64,000 nt of DNA, from contig JAFWLE010000009.1 of the NCBI GenBank assembly GCA_017511205.1, positions 21,341 through 85,340 of the forward strand, read 5' to 3'. Positions 8,227-17,594 of the stretch are shown here, one piece after another; position 1 is the first letter of the stretch; every line of letters starts with the position of its first letter. The stretch is from Candidatus Saccharimonadota bacterium (lineage in GTDB: Bacteria > Patescibacteriota > Saccharimonadia > Saccharimonadales > Saccharimonadaceae). The notes under the pieces are model-generated. The model saw only the letters and a program-made list of their open reading frames with translations, made no database searches and was not told the origin of the DNA. A program made the position numbers and the translations under genes.

Positions 8227-9151
8227 TTAAAGCTATAGTATAAGAATTAGCCTCCCATATAGCATGAAGGGTAATATTAGTATTATCAATGGTTTGGTCT
8301 ATACCATAGTTAGAGTTAGCTGCATAAGTAATACCACCACAGGTTTGGTTACCAGTAATTGGATCATTAGTAGTGGCCACGTCACACCAGCCTCTGAAGG
8401 TATATCCTGTTCTAGTTGGTGTAGCACTAGAAAGTACTGTATAGCTCTGAGCTGCGGAAGTATCTCCAGCTATTTCCGCACTTTGGGGATTAGGTGAAGG
8501 CATATTATTAACTGTGTCTTCTGCGTTCTCGTCATAAGTAATGCTATAAACTATATTATTGGATACGGCTCTAATGATATACGTATTGCTATAAGATCCA
8601 GCTGGAAGGCTAGAACTTACTCTAGCACCAATAGACAAAGTATAAGTATTATTGGAACTATTGGCTACGTGTGTAATATCCAGAAGATCACCAGTTGTAG
8701 TTGGTGATGGCAAGAAGTTAGTATTATTAGTAATAGTTTGTGGTGTAGAACCACTATTATCTATATACTGACTAGGCTTATAGCCCCATTTATCGTTATA
8801 AGCCGTACCAGAAGAATCGGAAAAAGTAGCTTCCGAAACAGCCGAATTAAGAGTATAAATCTCATGGTTAGATGAATCAGTTAGACTGGTAGTATTATTA
8901 TTAGCTGCAATAGAAAGAGTATAGCCTGTGAAGTTATCCGTCCTTACTGTAATAGCAGCATCTGATGATTTACCAAATGCTCCATTAGCACCTGGCAGAA
9001 TATCTACCGAAAGCGTATCGGTACTAACACCAAGAGTGAGAGTAGCTTTTTTGGCTTCGGCAAAAGCATTAGAAGCATTCAAATCACTAAAACTAACAAA
9101 GGCTAAGACTAAGAAAACTCCTAAACTAAAACGAAGTAGCCTCCACTTCAT
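8123..9151 (-). CDS. N-terminal part of large secreted surface protein (InlB-type repeat), possibly truncated by frameshift
   Basis: 342 aa. A signal peptide (about 1-32, ending NAFAEA) is followed by a beta-rich domain (about 35-190: LTLGVSTDTLSVDILPG through SYSNTYIIRAV) and a Listeria-Bacteroides (InlB B-type) repeat (about 205-300: ITYDENAEDTVNNMP, GYTFRGWC, ITLHAIWEA). The frame then runs 40 residues and stops with WLENAYGRL. In the other frame the same DNA reads CPAGWRMP, a FISUMP hallmark, so the natural protein probably continued into 6661-8226 as a single product of about 830 aa. TAATG joins it to the gene upstream (9151-10068). It is likely an adhesin or cell-surface protein. Confidence 0.75.
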   Translation of the reverse strand: MKWRLLRFSLGVFLVLAFVSFSDLNASNAFAEAKKATLTLGVSTDTLSVDILPGANGAFGKSSDAAITVRTDNFTGYTLSIAANNNTTSLTDSSNHEIYTLNSAVSEATFSDSSGTAYNDKWGYKPSQYIDNSGSTPQTITNNTNFLPSPTTTGDLLDITHVANSSNNTYTLSIGARVSSSLPAGSYSNTYIIRAVSNNIVYSITYDENAEDTVNNMPSPNPQSAEIAGDTSAAQSYTVLSSATPTRTGYTFRGWCDVATTNDPITGNQTCGGITYAANSNYGIDQTIDNTNITLHAIWEANSYTIALSATNATTPGSNNTSVIYKDTNYLSSWLENAYGRL

Positions 9152-10068
9152 TATTCGCCTTCTCTATTCTCCTCATTTATTACATTACCGCCTTGGTTCC
9201 CAGTTTCTCCCGAATTTATATCATCCGAAACCTCCACCTCAACCGTTTCTTCTTTCTTTTCTGTTCCTGTCTCATAAGTATAGGCTTTGTGCACTTCAAG
9301 CTTCGCCTTTCTCAACTGCTCATCGGTAAGAGTGGAGAGCTCAAAAGCATGGAAAAGTTGAGTTTGCTCCGGCTCAATACCTTCTGCATAAAGTGAGGCT
9401 ACATCAAGAGGATTCCCCTCTTCGTCCTTTGCCACAATTTCAATCGCAATAGATAGCTTTTCTTTGGAAATATTCTTTACTTTTACAGGAATTGCACTAT
9501 TCGTGCCATACTCATCTTCAATCTGTTCCAACTCACCAATCTCAATCTCAATCATATCATCCATTATTTTCTTCGTTGTCGCATTTTCCTCATCCGTAGT
9601 ATCATAATTCGACGGCAGTAAAGCTACATTCTCTTCTCCAGTACCTGGTTCTTCGTGACTCCTAGTCATTACTACTAAGATTCCAACTACCACTGCCACG
9701 ACCGCCACAAAAAGCAATCCCACACCAATTAGTTTTTTAGTATCTATCTTCTTAAGCGAAACTTTTTTCTTCTTTTTTGCAGATGTGATAGTATTTCCCG
9801 AAGTGCTACCAACACTTGATTTAGTAACCGCTTCACTTACTTTCGAACGCGATTCATTTGTATTTTTCTCTGTAACCACATGCGATACCGCTTGCCTCTC
9901 ATTTGAGGCTACCCGGTCTGTAGCAGAAGTCGATGCCGAACTCGCCGTCCGACCCGCAGTTACACTTGACGGCTGGCTCGTCGCCTGGCGCAATTCCGCC
10001 ACATGTTCAGCACTCCGAGTTTTCAACCCATCAATACCCACAGAACTCTTTTTTTTATAACCATCCAT
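9151..10068 (-). CDS. Membrane-anchored protein of unknown function
   Basis: 305 aa. A Ser/Thr/Ala-rich, probably disordered N-terminus (1-100) ends in a Lys-rich patch (KKKKKVSLKKIDTKK). One membrane helix follows (about 113-133, IGVGLLFVAVVAVVVGIL), then an acidic exterior domain (about 145-305) with beta pattern (IPVKVKNISKEKLSIAIEIV) and a Gly/Asn/Glu tail. The start has AAGGAGAGG upstream. It overlaps the surface protein gene through TAATG, so the two are translated together; it could help display or anchor that protein. No family recognised. Confidence 0.7.
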   Translation of the reverse strand: MDGYKKKSSVGIDGLKTRSAEHVAELRQATSQPSSVTAGRTASSASTSATDRVASNERQAVSHVVTEKNTNESRSKVSEAVTKSSVGSTSGNTITSAKKKKKVSLKKIDTKKLIGVGLLFVAVVAVVVGILVVMTRSHEEPGTGEENVALLPSNYDTTDEENATTKKIMDDMIEIEIGELEQIEDEYGTNSAIPVKVKNISKEKLSIAIEIVAKDEEGNPLDVASLYAEGIEPEQTQLFHAFELSTLTDEQLRKAKLEVHKAYTYETGTEKKEETVEVEVSDDINSGETGNQGGNVINEENREGE

Positions 10069-10244
10069 AACACAACCTCTCCTTATATACCCCCCAATTA
10101 TATACCATCCTGTTTATGCTTGTCAATTGTCTTTTTACCATCCATCAATTAATTCACCAAAACTAACTTATAATTCTATCAATAATCAAAAATGACTTGA
10201 AATTCACTCAAAATTATTTCGAAGAAATAATTTTGCCATAATCA

Positions 10245-10279
10245 AAAAATGACTTGGAATTCACTTCCAAGTCATTTTT
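10245..10279 (-). terminator. Rho-independent terminator of groES-groEL operon
   Basis: Arms 10245-10259 and 10265-10279 are perfect 15-bp complements (AAAAATGACTTGGAA) with a five-base loop and T-rich ends on either strand. The stretch AATCAAAAATGACTTG-AATTCACT also occurs, slightly altered, at about 10188-10208. A second imperfect hairpin (10296-10311 / 10313-10328) sits right after the groEL stop. Confidence 0.8.
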
Positions 10280-10332
10280 CATACTAATTTTCTTCATTGG
10301 GGCTTCTTTTTGAAAAAGAAGTCCCAATTTCT

Positions 10333-11952
10333 TTAGTACATCCCTCCCATATCCGGCGCTGCCGCCAGTGGCTTTTCTTCTGGGATCTCTGTAATTAAAG
10401 CTCCCATCGTAATCGCCGTCGCCGCAATTGACACCGCATTCTTCACGGCTTCCTTAGTTACTTTAGCTGGATCAATCACACCAGCTTTTTTCAAATCTAC
10501 TAAGCCTTTTTCTGGTGCCATCACATTCACACCCATTCCTGGCTTAGCTTTTTCTACTTCCGCCAGTAACGCCTGTGCATTTAATCCTGCATTTTCTGTA
10601 ATATGTACAAACGGTGTCACCAGAGCCTTTTTCACAATCTTTTCACCATCAGTCTCAGGCTTAATTCCACTTACGATATTCACTAGCGTAATCCCACCGC
10701 CAGTCACAATACCTTCTGCTAGAGCTGCTTTCGTAGCCGCCACTGCATCATCTACTCGGAATTTCTTCTCATCAATCTCAGTTTCCGTCGCTCCGCCTAC
10801 CTTAATCACCGCCACCTTACCAGAAAGTGCCGCTGCCCGTTTCTCAAATTCTTCTCTCTCATAATCCGTCTTAGCTAACTCTGCCTGTTTATGAATCAGA
10901 CCAATTCTCTCCGCAATCGCTTTCGCCGAACCTGCGCCCTTAATAATAGTCGTCTCGTCCTTCGTCGCAATCACTTTCGCCGCCGAACCAAGTACTTCTA
11001 GGCCAACTTCTTCAAGCTTCAAACCTTTGTCTTCCGAAACCACCGTCGCGTCAGTCAGAATCGCGATGTCCTCCATAATTTCTTTACGTCTTTCACCAAA
11101 TGATGGCGCCTTCAGAACTAATGAATTAAACGCACCCTTCAGTTTATTCAGCACCAGAAGCGACAAAGCCTCCCCCGAAACTTCTTCCGCAATTACCACT
11201 AAATCTTTCTTACCAGCCTCAGCCATTTTTTCGAGCAAAGGTAACACATCCGAAGCCGCCGAAATCTTTTTATCCGTTATCAAAACTAACGGCTTTTCAA
11301 ACACTGCTTCTTGCCTATTTACATCCGTCACAAAGAATGGTGAAGAATATCCCTTATCATAAGAAAATCCTTCCACAATTTCCTCTTCCATCTCCAGCCC
11401 TTGACCAGCCTCTACTGTCACTACTCCATCTTTACCAATTTTCGAAATCACTTCCGCAATCAGCTTGCCAATCTCCGCATCACCTGCCGAAATTGTCGCG
11501 ACCTCCGCTACCTTATCTGAATTTCCTTCAATCTTTTCTGCCGATTTCTCAATGCCTTTCACTACTTCAGCACCAGCTTTTTCGATGCCTTTTCTTAGTT
11601 CCATCGGATTCACACCCGCTACAATCAACTTATTTGCTTCGTTAAGAATATTATAAGTTAGAACCGTCACCGTAGTAGTACCGTCACCAGCCACCTTGTT
11701 CAGCTTCTGCGCTGCAGTCTTAATTAGCTTTGCTCCCACTGCCTCGCCTAAAGTCTCCTCTTTATTAGGTAGCTCCACTGCCTCTGCTACCGTCACACCA
11801 TCGTGCGTGATTACCGGCGCTCCATAATCTTTCTCAATCACTACGTTTTTACCCTTCGGCCCAAACGTCACTTTCACCGCATCATATAATTGTTTTGCAC
11901 CAGATAGCACCTTTTCTCGTGCCTCTGTTTCATAAAATATCTTTTTTGCCAT
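10333..11952 (-). CDS. groL: Chaperonin GroEL (Hsp60)
   Basis: 539 aa, about the family length. It starts MAKKIFYETEAREKVLSG, contains TFGPKGKNVVIEK and the ATP-site GDGTTTVTVL, and ends MGALITEIPEEKP then a short GGM tail (DMGGMY). It forms the 14-subunit folding chamber with GroES in the cytoplasm. GGAGAAA precedes the ATG. groES lies 47 nt upstream and carries the CIRCE operator, so the pair is one heat-regulated operon. Its tail is shorter than the usual GGM repeat of GroEL. Confidence 0.98.
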   Translation of the reverse strand: MAKKIFYETEAREKVLSGAKQLYDAVKVTFGPKGKNVVIEKDYGAPVITHDGVTVAEAVELPNKEETLGEAVGAKLIKTAAQKLNKVAGDGTTTVTVLTYNILNEANKLIVAGVNPMELRKGIEKAGAEVVKGIEKSAEKIEGNSDKVAEVATISAGDAEIGKLIAEVISKIGKDGVVTVEAGQGLEMEEEIVEGFSYDKGYSSPFFVTDVNRQEAVFEKPLVLITDKKISAASDVLPLLEKMAEAGKKDLVVIAEEVSGEALSLLVLNKLKGAFNSLVLKAPSFGERRKEIMEDIAILTDATVVSEDKGLKLEEVGLEVLGSAAKVIATKDETTIIKGAGSAKAIAERIGLIHKQAELAKTDYEREEFEKRAAALSGKVAVIKVGGATETEIDEKKFRVDDAVAATKAALAEGIVTGGGITLVNIVSGIKPETDGEKIVKKALVTPFVHITENAGLNAQALLAEVEKAKPGMGVNVMAPEKGLVDLKKAGVIDPAKVTKEAVKNAVSIAATAITMGALITEIPEEKPLAAAPDMGGMY

Positions 11953-11999
11953 TTTCTCTCCTTTTTAAAGTTTTCCACAACTTTTCCACAAGTTTATCT

Positions 12000-12254
12000 C
12001 TATAAAGTTGCCAAAATGTCTTCTTCTTTCAAGATAATATAATCAGTTCCTTCCACCTTCACATCTGTAGTCGAATACTCCTTATAAACAATCTTATCGC
12101 CCTTTTTCACTGCTTTTACCTCTGGTCCCACCGACTCTACCAAAGCATAAGCTGGCTTTTCCTTAGCTTCGCCAAGCAATATTCCAGACTTAGTTTTTTC
12201 TAGTGGCTTTTCCACCTTCGCCACTACTCTATCCTTTAATGGTTTTAATGTCAT
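12000..12254 (-). CDS. groS: Co-chaperonin GroES (Hsp10)
   Basis: 84 aa from the ATG at 12254, chosen because AAGGAG lies just upstream and the protein then starts MTLKPLKDRVVAKVEKP, as in the family. An earlier in-frame ATG at 12299 overlaps the -10 box and cannot be used. The mobile loop (EKTKSGILLGEAKEKP) and the C-terminal YIILKEEDILATL are present. Seven copies cap the GroEL ring. It is first gene of the operon, under CIRCE/HrcA-type control; hrcA is not in this window. The product is somewhat shorter than the usual 95-100 aa. Confidence 0.96.
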   Translation of the reverse strand: MTLKPLKDRVVAKVEKPLEKTKSGILLGEAKEKPAYALVESVGPEVKAVKKGDKIVYKEYSTTDVKVEGTDYIILKEEDILATL

Positions 12255-12297
12255 TTTACTCCTTTTCTGACCGCCGCATCGCGATCCATCTACCCCC

Positions 12298-12325
12298 ATT
12301 ATAGCACAAAAATTAGCACTTGCAA
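12298..12325 (-). promoter_or_regulatory. Promoter of groES-groEL
   Basis: On the minus strand TTGCAA (12325-12320) and TGCTATAAT (TATAAT at 12303-12298) are 16 bases apart. The -35 lies inside the CIRCE spacer, so a bound repressor would block RNA polymerase. Confidence 0.7.
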
Positions 12326-12339
12326 CCCCCGAGTGCTAA
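12313..12339. promoter_or_regulatory. CIRCE operator (HrcA site)
   Basis: On the minus strand it reads TTAGCACTC, nine spacer bases, then AAGTGCTAA. This is the CIRCE consensus TTAGCACTC-N9-GAGTGCTAA with a single mismatch. HrcA would repress the operon until heat stress. Confidence 0.93.
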
Positions 12340-12342
12340 TTC

Positions 12343-12924
12343 TTATTTTACCTCTATAATTACCAGGCTCCCCTGCTTTTTTAATGTCAAATTTCGACCT
12401 CGCATCCACTCATCCACCGCCTTTGCTACTCCAGGAAGAGCTTCATTGGTATAATCATGCACTATTACCACCCCACCTGGCACCATTTTATCTTCCACTA
12501 ATTTCAAACTATCTCTAATCGACTCATAAAAATCTCCATCTAAAAAAGCAAACGCAATTTTTGACGGCAAATCCTCTGAAGTTAGTTCCGAAAACCACGC
12601 CTTCTTAATTACTGGCACCTTGAATCCTGCCCTCAGAAAGCGTTCCTTCACTTCTCTTTTAGTCACCAATAGCTCACCCTTTTGAAAATCTTTTCCTATT
12701 TCAGAAAAATCTGAATTCGTTTTTTCGGGCAAACCTTCAAACGAGTCATAAAGCCACAACCGATGTGGAGTATTTTTCACCACCTCTGCAAGTAGTAGCG
12801 ACGTATCCCCTTTATAGCACCCCAGCTCCACAAAATCCCCCTCAAGCTTCAAGGCCTCACGCGCTAGCTCAATTATCTTCGAAGTTTCTACCTCAGAAAC
12901 CTGATCATTTTTCCACGCTGTCAA
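12343..12924 (-). CDS. TylF/macrocin O-methyltransferase-like SAM-dependent methyltransferase
   Basis: 193 aa. The SAM-binding motif FVELGCYKGDTSLLLAEVV (about 36-54) is followed by RLWLYDSFEGLPEKT, then FAFLDGDFYESIRDSL and GGVVIVHDYTNEALPGVAKA, the pattern of the TylF family that methylates sugar hydroxyls or small molecules. The start is a TTG at 12924 with GGGAG seven bases upstream. It overlaps the end of ackA by 20 nt. The true acceptor is unknown; a surface sugar is possible given the polysaccharide genes in the window. Confidence 0.82.
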   Translation of the reverse strand: MTAWKNDQVSEVETSKIIELAREALKLEGDFVELGCYKGDTSLLLAEVVKNTPHRLWLYDSFEGLPEKTNSDFSEIGKDFQKGELLVTKREVKERFLRAGFKVPVIKKAWFSELTSEDLPSKIAFAFLDGDFYESIRDSLKLVEDKMVPGGVVIVHDYTNEALPGVAKAVDEWMRGRNLTLKKQGSLVIIEVK

Positions 12925-14107
12925 GCAGTTCTCCCGCTTTCTTAATCATATACGCCGCTTCGTTAGTCGGAATAATATATACCGGTTTCGATCCATCTTC
13001 CGCAATATTTGCGTACCCCTTTGTTTTATCAATTGAAGCATCTTGTTTGATTTCAAATCCCATAAATTCCAATTTATCTATCACTGCATTCCTCACTGGG
13101 ATTGATCTTTCTCCAATCGTTGCTGTAAACACAATCGCATCCACTCCTCCCATTTTTGCGGCAAATTCACCGATTTTTCCAGCTACCCCATCTACAAACA
13201 AATCAAACGCTTTCGCAGCTTTCGAATCATCTTCCTCCGCGCCAGCAATAATTTCCCGCATATCAGATGAGCCCGCCATTGCAAGTAACCCTGATTTTTT
13301 AATCATCACCTTAATTGCTTCTTCTGCGCCAAGCTTCTCACCTAAGAGCGCACCAATCGTCGGATCAATTGAGCCAGTCCTCGTAGAGGACATCAATCCT
13401 TCGAGCGGCGTCTCACCCATCGAAGTATAAGCCGGTTCTCCATCGACAAATGCTGTCACCGAGCAACCCGATCCTAGATGGCACACAATCATTTTCTTCT
13501 CAAGTAGACCCAACTCTTTCACACGCCCTATAATATATCCATATGACGAGCCATGCGCTCCATACCGCGCCAATTCAAATTCTTTAACCACCTCATCCGG
13601 CAAAGCATATTCTACATCTCGCCTCGAAGGTCGCGTCAAAGCTTCCGAATCGCTCATCGTCAGCACAGGCACACCAGGGAAAGTCGCCATCGCATTCTTC
13701 AACCCCCGAATCGCTCCTGGTACATGTAAAGGATAGGTCAGCTTCGCCTTTTCGAGTTCCCGGAAAGTCTCCTCATCCGCAATATGGTGTTTAGTAAAGT
13801 ATTTCCCCGCCGCCGGGGTCCTTACTAGTATCCCATCAAGTGGATGTGCTTCATTAATAAATCCTTCTTTTTCAAATATACCCTTCGCTTCTTTAAACGC
13901 ATTTTCTAACGAATCCCATTTTTTATCAACTAGTTCTTCCGAACCATCTGCTCTAGTAATTGTACAAATAAACCTCTTCTTACCATCTTCTTCTACCCCC
14001 TCAAAATAAAGTGAGCAGACTTCGTCATCGCCCTCATACAGCGAAAACTTCTCGCTCGAAGAACCCGAATTTAAAACTAAAAAAATCTTTGTATTATTAT
14101 TTCCCAT
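12905..14107 (-). CDS. ackA: Acetate kinase
   Basis: 400 aa, family length. NSGSSSEKFSLY at the N-terminus, HLGSGCSVTAFVDG and the loop SMGETPLEGLMSSTRTGSID are hallmark ackA segments. The ADP-binding segment reads IVFTATIGERSIPVR, where the usual form is FTGGIGENS, a small departure. The enzyme interconverts acetyl phosphate + ADP and acetate + ATP in the cytoplasm, likely an ATP source for a fermenting cell. No phosphotransacetylase or phosphoketolase gene is in the window. AAAAGGAGAAAA precedes the ATG, and TGATATAAT lies about 16 nt further up. Confidence 0.95.
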   Translation of the reverse strand: MGNNNTKIFLVLNSGSSSEKFSLYEGDDEVCSLYFEGVEEDGKKRFICTITRADGSEELVDKKWDSLENAFKEAKGIFEKEGFINEAHPLDGILVRTPAAGKYFTKHHIADEETFRELEKAKLTYPLHVPGAIRGLKNAMATFPGVPVLTMSDSEALTRPSRRDVEYALPDEVVKEFELARYGAHGSSYGYIIGRVKELGLLEKKMIVCHLGSGCSVTAFVDGEPAYTSMGETPLEGLMSSTRTGSIDPTIGALLGEKLGAEEAIKVMIKKSGLLAMAGSSDMREIIAGAEEDDSKAAKAFDLFVDGVAGKIGEFAAKMGGVDAIVFTATIGERSIPVRNAVIDKLEFMGFEIKQDASIDKTKGYANIAEDGSKPVYIIPTNEAAYMIKKAGELLDSVEK

Positions 14108-14243
14108 TTTTCTCCTTTTCTCTATTATATCACAAAAATCAGAGCCTTTCTAAACCTACACTCTACATGGCGTCATCGTAGAGAGTTATTCAATAAGTCT
14201 CTCATTCCTAATCAATCACAATACACAATTAACTTAATCCAGG

Positions 14244-17200
14244 CTAGGGCTTATCGTTACCGTTATATCCACCCACTCTTTTCATGTGGTCAATATCTAC
14301 TTCAAAACCACCATCGTCCAACCATTTACCATCCGGAGATCGACGAACATGATAAGTATTACCAGCTGGATCCGCAAACACACCAGAATCAGTCAACTCC
14401 GCTCTCGCATTCACATCATCATATTGTCGTCCACCGGCCTTAAAATTCTGCACCACATTTACTTCTTGCGGATTATTCGCTACCCAAGCATTAACTGTTT
14501 CTTCATCCGATTGAATAGTTGGAACAGAGGCATCGTGATGCTCAGCCAAAGTCTCAGCATCCTCTTTAAATTTTTCCGCATCGTTATATCCATTCGTAAA
14601 TGTAGCTTTTCCAGAAGCAACCGCGCTTAACATGATCTTCTTTTCCTCAGTAATATTTGGATTCATAGCCAACACACGTTGCGCCATACCTTGCGTCAAC
14701 TTGCCAGAAGCCGCCAAACCAGCTATGCTATCACCAGAAAGCTTTGGAATATCTTCTGGCTTAATGTCTTCAAGTTCCAAATGATTAGCAGCAGCATATT
14801 CACCATAATTCATAGTTATATCATCATGTCCGCGCGTCCTCAAATGATGGCTCAACTCTTCATCAGTAGATACAAAATCGTTACCATACCCACTATAAAT
14901 CTTCCCTAGCCAATCTGCCCGCGCATTTTCATCACTATTAATTAAATGATTAGCCTCAACATACCTAATTAACTTAGCTATATCCTTTGGCTTCATATTT
15001 GAACCTACCATAGACTTTATTATCGAATCCATTTTACTAAAATCGCCCTCAGCTGCAGCATCCAAAAACTGTCTGCCATAATATGCTCCTTCCGTATGTT
15101 CGTTAAAACCACTTCCTAAAACGCTAATCGTATTTCCATTCTGATCACTTAGGGCATTCGTCTCTGATATTCCAGACGCAGCCAAAGCTGAAGTCAACTT
15201 CGAACCAGCCTCCGTCATCTCATCACGATCCTTGTCTGCCTGGGCCATCCTTAAGGCTAATAACCTTTGCTTTGCAGGGTTATTTTGTGCTCTCGCAGCC
15301 AGTCTACGACCTCTCTCAGTCAATTGGCCAGTCGTTTCATCATATCCAAGCAAAGCATTATTGATTTTGGAACTACCGATTTTCATTTTATTCTTATAGG
15401 CACTGGTATCCTTAATTGCATTTGCACCCGTCTGAATGCCGCTACTAACCTTCTGCCCCATTGACATAAACGCTCCGCCCACATTGCCAAGCATTGATAT
15501 CGCACCCTTAAGTAGAGACGGCAATAAGAAAAACGGCAGATATGGCCCAATAATCCCCACGACCAACATCCACAAATGTACGCCTTCCATATCTAAAACC
15601 ATCGCCTTAATTAAATAGCTAACTCCCGCAATCGCACCACAAATCGGATACATCACCAACATAGTAAAGAACAAATCCCACCACTTCTTAGCCCATTTCT
15701 GAGTATTCGGCAATATATATAAGACGCAAACTATCGGCGCAACCGCAGTACAAACAATCACTAATACCATTCTTGCACCCAACATGATAAAGAACAAAAG
15801 CACCGCCAAAAGAATTGGTACTAAAGCCAACAATATAACACCCACCGCCATTGTGCCACCTGCTGCAATCGCAGTTGCAGAAGTCACCGCAATAGGCGTT
15901 GCAGCACCAGCTACCCCACCTATCGCAAAAATACCAGTTATAGCATCTGCTATAAACTCTTCGACGTTAGCTCCAGCTGGCATCACACTCTGACCAACAC
16001 TCCTAAACAATGAGTTCAAAGAAACTCCCAGGATGTTCGACAAATCAATTACTATCTGGCACGCCAAAAAGCTTAAATTAATCAGAATTGCCATCGCAAC
16101 CAGTCTCGGCAGCATCTTCTTTATGCCATAATTATTTACACCTACACCAGTCAACTGTGAGAAAATTATCACGAGGAACACTATTACCAAAGCCACGTTC
16201 GCAATATTACGCATTGTTTCCCATACCTGATAAGTGGGGGTATCCACTTCATACAAGTTTGTGTCTACTGCTAGCCAACTCCCAATCATCGCATCCAGAT
16301 CCGAAACTGTTGCCTCTGTATTAGACATTACTGGGCATGCTATCCAGGAAAGACCTTTCAGCCCCGCCTTATTACATAAGTCTTCAATATCTCCATCCTC
16401 GCTACCTTCTTCATCTTCTAATGCACCTCCGCCCACAATTTCATCCGCTCTAGACAATTCTTCATCGCTATAATTGGTCTTAAGCTTCTTCATTTCACTA
16501 ATCAATGCATCCATGTTGCTAATACTATTCTTCACCAAGAATCCATCTTTCACGCCGTTTACTGCCTTACCCGGATTTTTAGCATTACCATAGTAGCAAG
16601 TCTTTATCTCACCATTTGTGAACCACTTCAACTGGGCTCCATCTTCAGCAAAATTTTCCGATTTGCAAGTGATTTCCGCCCCGTAATGTTTAGACAAATA
16701 CGCCTGATACAATAATCTCTTTTCAATATCATCAATCTTAATTGAATTAGCCTTCTTATCATCACCAGACAAATAGTTGATTGCCGTATTTGCCGCGTCG
16801 CTTCTCGACCCATTCAATTCCGCTTTCGAGCTCTTAGTCTGTTTTACTGCAGGTTCAAATTGTACCCAATTATCTTTGTTATTTTCACTTTCACATTTAC
16901 CACTCACACCACATCTCGCCTCAACTGCACTGTCTATCTTCCTCTTCAGAGTACTCCCATCCATACATTTATTGCCAGTTTTGCCTTTCACAGCCAAACA
17001 AATCTTTTGCTTGTTGCTACTATCAACACTCAGTCTAGCCCCCTCGTCATTCGTTCCACTTTCTATGTATCCATCACTACCCGAACAAATCGCATTTGTA
17101 TAAAATGTCTTATTGCTACCATTCTTCTTGAACGGCAAAGTATAGCATTCACTCGAAGCACCGCCCAGCTTATAACCTAATCCCTCCATAAATTTTTGCA

Positions 17201-17594
17201 CGCTCTCCGCATTTCCGGTCGAAGGCTTCTTTTCAAAACTTCCAAATATGTTACCACATCTCTTTGTCTCAGTCCCCGCATACGCCTGATTATAATATCC
17301 ACTAGCATTATACCGAGAGAACGAACTATTCTGATACCATAGAATATTCGAAACCTTTTTCACTGAATCCAGAGACGGAATGCTCCCCAATACTTCATAT
17401 TTCTGTCCGCTGTGCTCCTTGCTATACGGCTCCGTATAACAATGATAAACCCCTTGATATTTTGCCTTATTGTTTATATAGTCATAAACATTCTGCGCCT
17501 TGCCAGCAAACACCGTTTCTGAACTGTTCAACGCAAAAACCAAGGATCCCACTAGACCTAAAGTAATTATCCAAAATCTCTTTGTTCTACCCAT
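14244..17594 (-). CDS. VirB6/TrbL-like giant T4SS membrane protein
   Basis: About 1,116 aa from the ATG at 17594, chosen because it overlaps the upstream stop as ATGGGTAG (8 nt), a coupling pattern seen several times here. Order: signal-like helix (about 8-30), a Cys-containing exported domain (about 35-440), a central block of six or more membrane helices (about 465-740) with IFSQLTGVGVNNYGIKKMLP and ILPNTQKWAKKW, then a long soluble tail (about 745-1116) predicted helical and hydrophilic. It is paralogous to 1-1421. VirB6-like proteins form the inner-membrane channel of type IV secretion; the large exported and cytoplasmic domains are beyond the classical VirB6 size. Confidence 0.83.
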   Translation of the reverse strand: MGRTKRFWIITLGLVGSLVFALNSSETVFAGKAQNVYDYINNKAKYQGVYHCYTEPYSKEHSGQKYEVLGSIPSLDSVKKVSNILWYQNSSFSRYNASGYYNQAYAGTETKRCGNIFGSFEKKPSTGNAESVQKFMEGLGYKLGGASSECYTLPFKKNGSNKTFYTNAICSGSDGYIESGTNDEGARLSVDSSNKQKICLAVKGKTGNKCMDGSTLKRKIDSAVEARCGVSGKCESENNKDNWVQFEPAVKQTKSSKAELNGSRSDAANTAINYLSGDDKKANSIKIDDIEKRLLYQAYLSKHYGAEITCKSENFAEDGAQLKWFTNGEIKTCYYGNAKNPGKAVNGVKDGFLVKNSISNMDALISEMKKLKTNYSDEELSRADEIVGGGALEDEEGSEDGDIEDLCNKAGLKGLSWIACPVMSNTEATVSDLDAMIGSWLAVDTNLYEVDTPTYQVWETMRNIANVALVIVFLVIIFSQLTGVGVNNYGIKKMLPRLVAMAILINLSFLACQIVIDLSNILGVSLNSLFRSVGQSVMPAGANVEEFIADAITGIFAIGGVAGAATPIAVTSATAIAAGGTMAVGVILLALVPILLAVLLFFIMLGARMVLVIVCTAVAPIVCVLYILPNTQKWAKKWWDLFFTMLVMYPICGAIAGVSYLIKAMVLDMEGVHLWMLVVGIIGPYLPFFLLPSLLKGAISMLGNVGGAFMSMGQKVSSGIQTGANAIKDTSAYKNKMKIGSSKINNALLGYDETTGQLTERGRRLAARAQNNPAKQRLLALRMAQADKDRDEMTEAGSKLTSALAASGISETNALSDQNGNTISVLGSGFNEHTEGAYYGRQFLDAAAEGDFSKMDSIIKSMVGSNMKPKDIAKLIRYVEANHLINSDENARADWLGKIYSGYGNDFVSTDEELSHHLRTRGHDDITMNYGEYAAANHLELEDIKPEDIPKLSGDSIAGLAASGKLTQGMAQRVLAMNPNITEEKKIMLSAVASGKATFTNGYNDAEKFKEDAETLAEHHDASVPTIQSDEETVNAWVANNPQEVNVVQNFKAGGRQYDDVNARAELTDSGVFADPAGNTYHVRRSPDGKWLDDGGFEVDIDHMKRVGGYNGNDKP

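Noticed and set aside
10188..10279. Considered as a CRISPR-like or tandem repeat because AATCAAAAATGACTTG occurs twice
   Set aside because: Only two unequal copies with no spacer regularity; better explained as a duplicated terminator arm.
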